Origin: an uncultured Clostridia bacterium
GTDB lineage: Bacteria > Bacillota > Clostridia > Christensenellales > Borkfalkiaceae
Assembly: GCA_947629225.1 (NCBI GenBank)
Contig: CANRCY010000069.1
Coordinates: 1-7,509 of the forward strand
Length of the DNA stretch: 7,509 nucleotides
Reading direction: 5' to 3'
Part shown: positions 6,133 through 7,509 of the stretch, one piece after another
How positions within the stretch are numbered: position 1 is the first letter of the stretch
Layout: each line of letters opens with the position of its first letter
Translations under genes and position numbers: made by a program
Notes under the pieces: generated by a model
Databases searched by the model: none
Told to the model about the DNA's origin: nothing
What the model saw: only the letters and a program-made list of their open reading frames with translations

Positions 6133-6927
6133 TTATTTCTTCTTTTTGCTCTGCAAGGTCTTTTTGCGCTGTTCCTCGGTCTGGACGCGCACTTCGTTTT
6201 TCGCACGCTCGCGCGCCTCTTCCAAACGCCGCTCGCGGTCGGCTTCGGCGTTGCGGGCACGGCGCTCCGAATATGCGCCCACGATGTAGAACACGCCGCT
6301 CACGACGATGGGGAGCACGATCATGACGAGCGACCAATACAGGCTCAGCCCCGCCATGGCGGGAACGTAATTGCGCAGCCACAGAACGGGCATGATCGCC
6401 CATGTCGTAAACATGACGAGCGCAAGGGCGGAATATGCGCCGAACAACTGCCCCAGCCCCCAAACATTTTCGCCTCCGCTTGCGTTGAGCATATCGAAAA
6501 ACGCGCCCGCGAGGCACCCGAACAGAATGACGGGAACGCCGATGAGGAAGCCGATGTAGAACCCCTTCCACGCGCTGTATTCTCTCTCTACGCGGTGGTC
6601 GATGCCGACGTCGATGCCCTCCGCTTCGCGGCGGCGGGCGTTCTCCCCCGCCACGAGCTCGCCGAAGTGCAGTTTGCCGTATTGGTAGCAGAGATGGGCG
6701 TTGTAAGCCGCTCCGCCGAGAATGCACACGACCCCGAGAGGAACGGAGAGCCACGCGTAAGGGATCACCTGCGCGGAGAGAAGCAGAAGGCTCATGAACA
6801 GGTACATGAGGAAGGGCGTTACCATGCGCCGCCAGCATTCCCTTTGGGTGCGCCAAAAGAGCTGTCCGCGGGTCGGATGAAAATAGTCTACCCGTTTTTT
6901 GGGCTTTTTCGGATTGTCGTTCAGCAT
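6133..6927 (-). CDS. unrecognised multi-pass membrane protein with charged C-terminal tail
   Basis: I do not recognise a family for this 264-residue protein. The N-terminus (1-35) is strongly basic (PKKPKKR and RTQRECWRR) and so probably cytoplasmic. Hydrophobic segments lie near 36-53, 57-79, 122-146, 160-184 and 191-219. A charged loop (about 85-120) separates the second and third. Residues 220-264 form a Lys/Arg/Glu-rich, probably helical or coiled-coil tail ending in KKKK. Five segments would put the basic tail outside, against the positive-inside rule, so one segment is probably misjudged or re-entrant. There is no catalytic motif and no signal peptide. The ATG has GGGGG 5 nt upstream and a perfect promoter about 30 nt further up. 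It appears to be a single-gene unit between the alr terminator and the palindromic repeat, so neighbours say little about its role. The reality of the gene is well supported; its function is unknown. Confidence 0.85.
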   Translation of the reverse strand: MLNDNPKKPKKRVDYFHPTRGQLFWRTQRECWRRMVTPFLMYLFMSLLLLSAQVIPYAWLSVPLGVVCILGGAAYNAHLCYQYGKLHFGELVAGENARRREAEGIDVGIDHRVEREYSAWKGFYIGFLIGVPVILFGCLAGAFFDMLNASGGENVWGLGQLFGAYSALALVMFTTWAIMPVLWLRNYVPAMAGLSLYWSLVMIVLPIVVSGVFYIVGAYSERRARNAEADRERRLEEARERAKNEVRVQTEEQRKKTLQSKKKK

Positions 6928-6956
6928 ACTTTCCCCCTATGTACGTGCAATGCAAT

Positions 6957-6992
6957 TATCCTCATTATAAAACAAACGCGCGGGGATGTCAA
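6957..6992 (-). promoter_or_regulatory. perfect-consensus sigma-A promoter of the membrane protein gene
   Basis: The minus strand carries TTGACA (6987-6992), a spacer of exactly 17 bp and TATAAT (6964-6969), matching the full vegetative consensus at both boxes. Transcription should start near 6957, leaving a leader of about 29 nt with an AGGGGGAAAGT ribosome binding site before the ATG at 6927. The -35 box begins in the loop of a terminator-like hairpin, and the spacer includes that hairpin's distal arm and T-tract. Confidence 0.92.
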
Positions 6993-7005
6993 GCATTCCC
7001 GCGCG
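6969..7005 (-). terminator. GC-rich terminator-like hairpin overlapping the promoter
   Basis: The arms cgcgcggggatg (6977-6988) and cattcccgcgcg (6994-7005) pair over 12 positions with a single mismatch, around a 5-nt loop. On the minus strand the stem is followed directly by TTTGTTTT (6969-6976), the layout of an intrinsic terminator. It lies about 135 nt past the alr stop and would back up the first terminator at 7101-7136. Because the promoter boxes for the next gene sit in its loop and tail, it could instead be a regulatory site; on the plus strand no T-tract follows it. Confidence 0.6.
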
Positions 7006-7100
7006 CAAACAGGCTCTTCTTCCGCGCCAAACGTCTGCTTAAAGACGCTTTCCGCGAGCAAACGAGGCAATTATGCCACGCATAGTACTTCGTTTCCCGC

Positions 7101-7136
7101 AAAAAAGGCGCAAAAAGGGCGCTTCAACGCCCCTTT
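7101..7136 (-). terminator. intrinsic terminator of the alanine racemase gene
   Basis: On the minus strand, right after the alr stop at 7140, GGGCG and CGCCC form a 5-bp stem (7117-7121 with 7128-7132) around a 6-nt loop. AAA/TTT pairs could extend the stem across one bulged base. The stem is followed by TTTTT (7112-7116) and, after GCGCC, by TTTTTT (7101-7106). Position and form fit a Rho-independent terminator. Confidence 0.8.
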
Positions 7137-7139
7137 ATG

Positions 7140-7509
7140 TCAGACATAGTATTTCTCTGCCCCTTTCAGAACGCGCACGAGCACCTCGTAAGGGGTCGTC
7201 CCGTGCCGCTCGGCATAGGCGGGAAGGTCGCGCAGAATGCGCACTCTCCGCCCGAACGGCGCGTCCCCTTTCCGCACGCAGGCGTCCATGCAGAGCTTTC
7301 CCTCGCCTAAGCCGCCCGCGCGGAAGAACCCGTCCCCGTAGCCGAGGCGGAGAGTGGAGAGCGCGCCGTACTTCTTTCGGGCGAGGGCATAGCCGACCCC
7401 GTTGCCGAACGCCCTGCCGCGGTGGGAGACGGTCGCGTACAGTTTTGCGGCGGGGCGGACGGGCAGGGCTCCCGCAAATCCCTGCGGGAGATAGCCGTAG
7501 AGGGCGATG
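7140..7509 (-). CDS. alr: alanine racemase, C-terminal part (5' end beyond window)
   Basis: 122 residues of the C-terminal beta domain of a pyridoxal-phosphate alanine racemase are visible; the lysine-bearing TIM-barrel domain lies beyond the right edge. The enzyme interconverts L- and D-alanine for peptidoglycan. Counting from the first full codon, GYGDGFFR (56-63) corresponds to the GYADG block that holds the catalytic tyrosine (Tyr57), CMD (73-75) to the conserved CMDQ block, and TPYEV (105-109) to the NYEV block with a conserved active-site tyrosine. The stretch between GYGDG and CMD is short (about 9 residues after FFR, where typical enzymes have roughly 20), so a strand and loop seem trimmed. 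The protein ends with KYYV* and is followed at once by an intrinsic terminator. A related racemase with another substrate cannot be excluded because the N-terminal domain is not visible. Confidence 0.85.
   Translation of the reverse strand, partial: IALYGYLPQGFAGALPVRPAAKLYATVSHRGRAFGNGVGYALARKKYGALSTLRLGYGDGFFRAGGLGEGKLCMDACVRKGDAPFGRRVRILRDLPAYAERHGTTPYEVLVRVLKGAEKYYV

Noticed and set aside
5861..6289. Plus-strand open frame containing CHFERSEAESRNL
   Set aside because: This is the palindromic repeat read as protein, extended into the shadows of rsmD and the membrane protein gene.
7031..7045. Small inverted repeat cgtct/agacg between the two terminators
   Set aside because: The stem is only 5 bp and no T-tract or conserved context follows; too weak to call.
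7037..7083. Possible 14-codon minus-strand leader peptide (MRGIIASFARGKRL) before the hairpin at 6977-7005
   Set aside because: It has no clear ribosome binding site or promoter, no run of regulatory codons, and the terminator at 7101-7136 separates it from alr; chance is sufficient.
1..7509. Defence island, prophage, CRISPR, toxin-antitoxin, tRNA or riboswitch
   Set aside because: No integrase, nuclease, repeat-spacer pattern, tRNA-like fold or long structured leader is visible; nearly all bases belong to housekeeping genes and short intergenic elements.

Overview
This is a GC-rich window from a Firmicutes-like bacterium, most likely an uncultured or gut-type Clostridia member. The grounds are gene content and order, especially an rsmD/coaD/ylbJ/ylbK-type neighbourhood known from Bacillus subtilis (ylbH-ylbI-ylbJ-ylbK), together with AGGAGG-type ribosome binding sites and sigma-A-type promoters. 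All genes are on the minus strand except ylbJ. Coding density is very high: the longest gene-free stretches are about 200 bases (5932-6132 and 6928-7139), and both hold recognisable elements.

Layout from left to right. 1-1252 (-): an ABC-F ATPase, cut off by the window start, with its own promoter at 1275-1311. 1341-2132 (-): a patatin/RssA-like phospholipase (the ylbK position). 2163-3095 (+): a YlbJ-like multi-pass membrane protein, divergent from the phospholipase with only 30 bp between them. 3099-5931 (-): a compact run in transcription order rsmD, coaD, a type I DAHP synthase and prephenate dehydratase, joined by overlaps or 3-bp gaps and so probably translationally coupled. 5988-6093: a palindromic MITE-like repeat just upstream of rsmD. 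6133-6927 (-): an unrecognised membrane protein with a charged tail, driven by a perfect-consensus promoter (TTGACA-N17-TATAAT) whose -35 box lies in the loop of a terminator-like hairpin. 7140-7509 (-): the C-terminal part of an alanine racemase, followed by its own intrinsic terminator.

The genes serve housekeeping roles: 16S rRNA methylation, coenzyme A synthesis, entry into the shikimate pathway and the step to phenylalanine, cell-wall D-alanine supply, and ribosome-associated ATPase function. The aromatic pair looks inserted between coaD and the ylbJ-ylbK part of an otherwise familiar cluster.

I see no defence system, CRISPR array, phage or transposase gene, tRNA or rRNA. The points most worth a second look are the asymmetric ATP sites of the ABC-F protein, the fused terminator/promoter element, the palindromic repeat, the rearranged cluster and the orphan membrane protein. 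I do not see evidence for a wholly new biological system.
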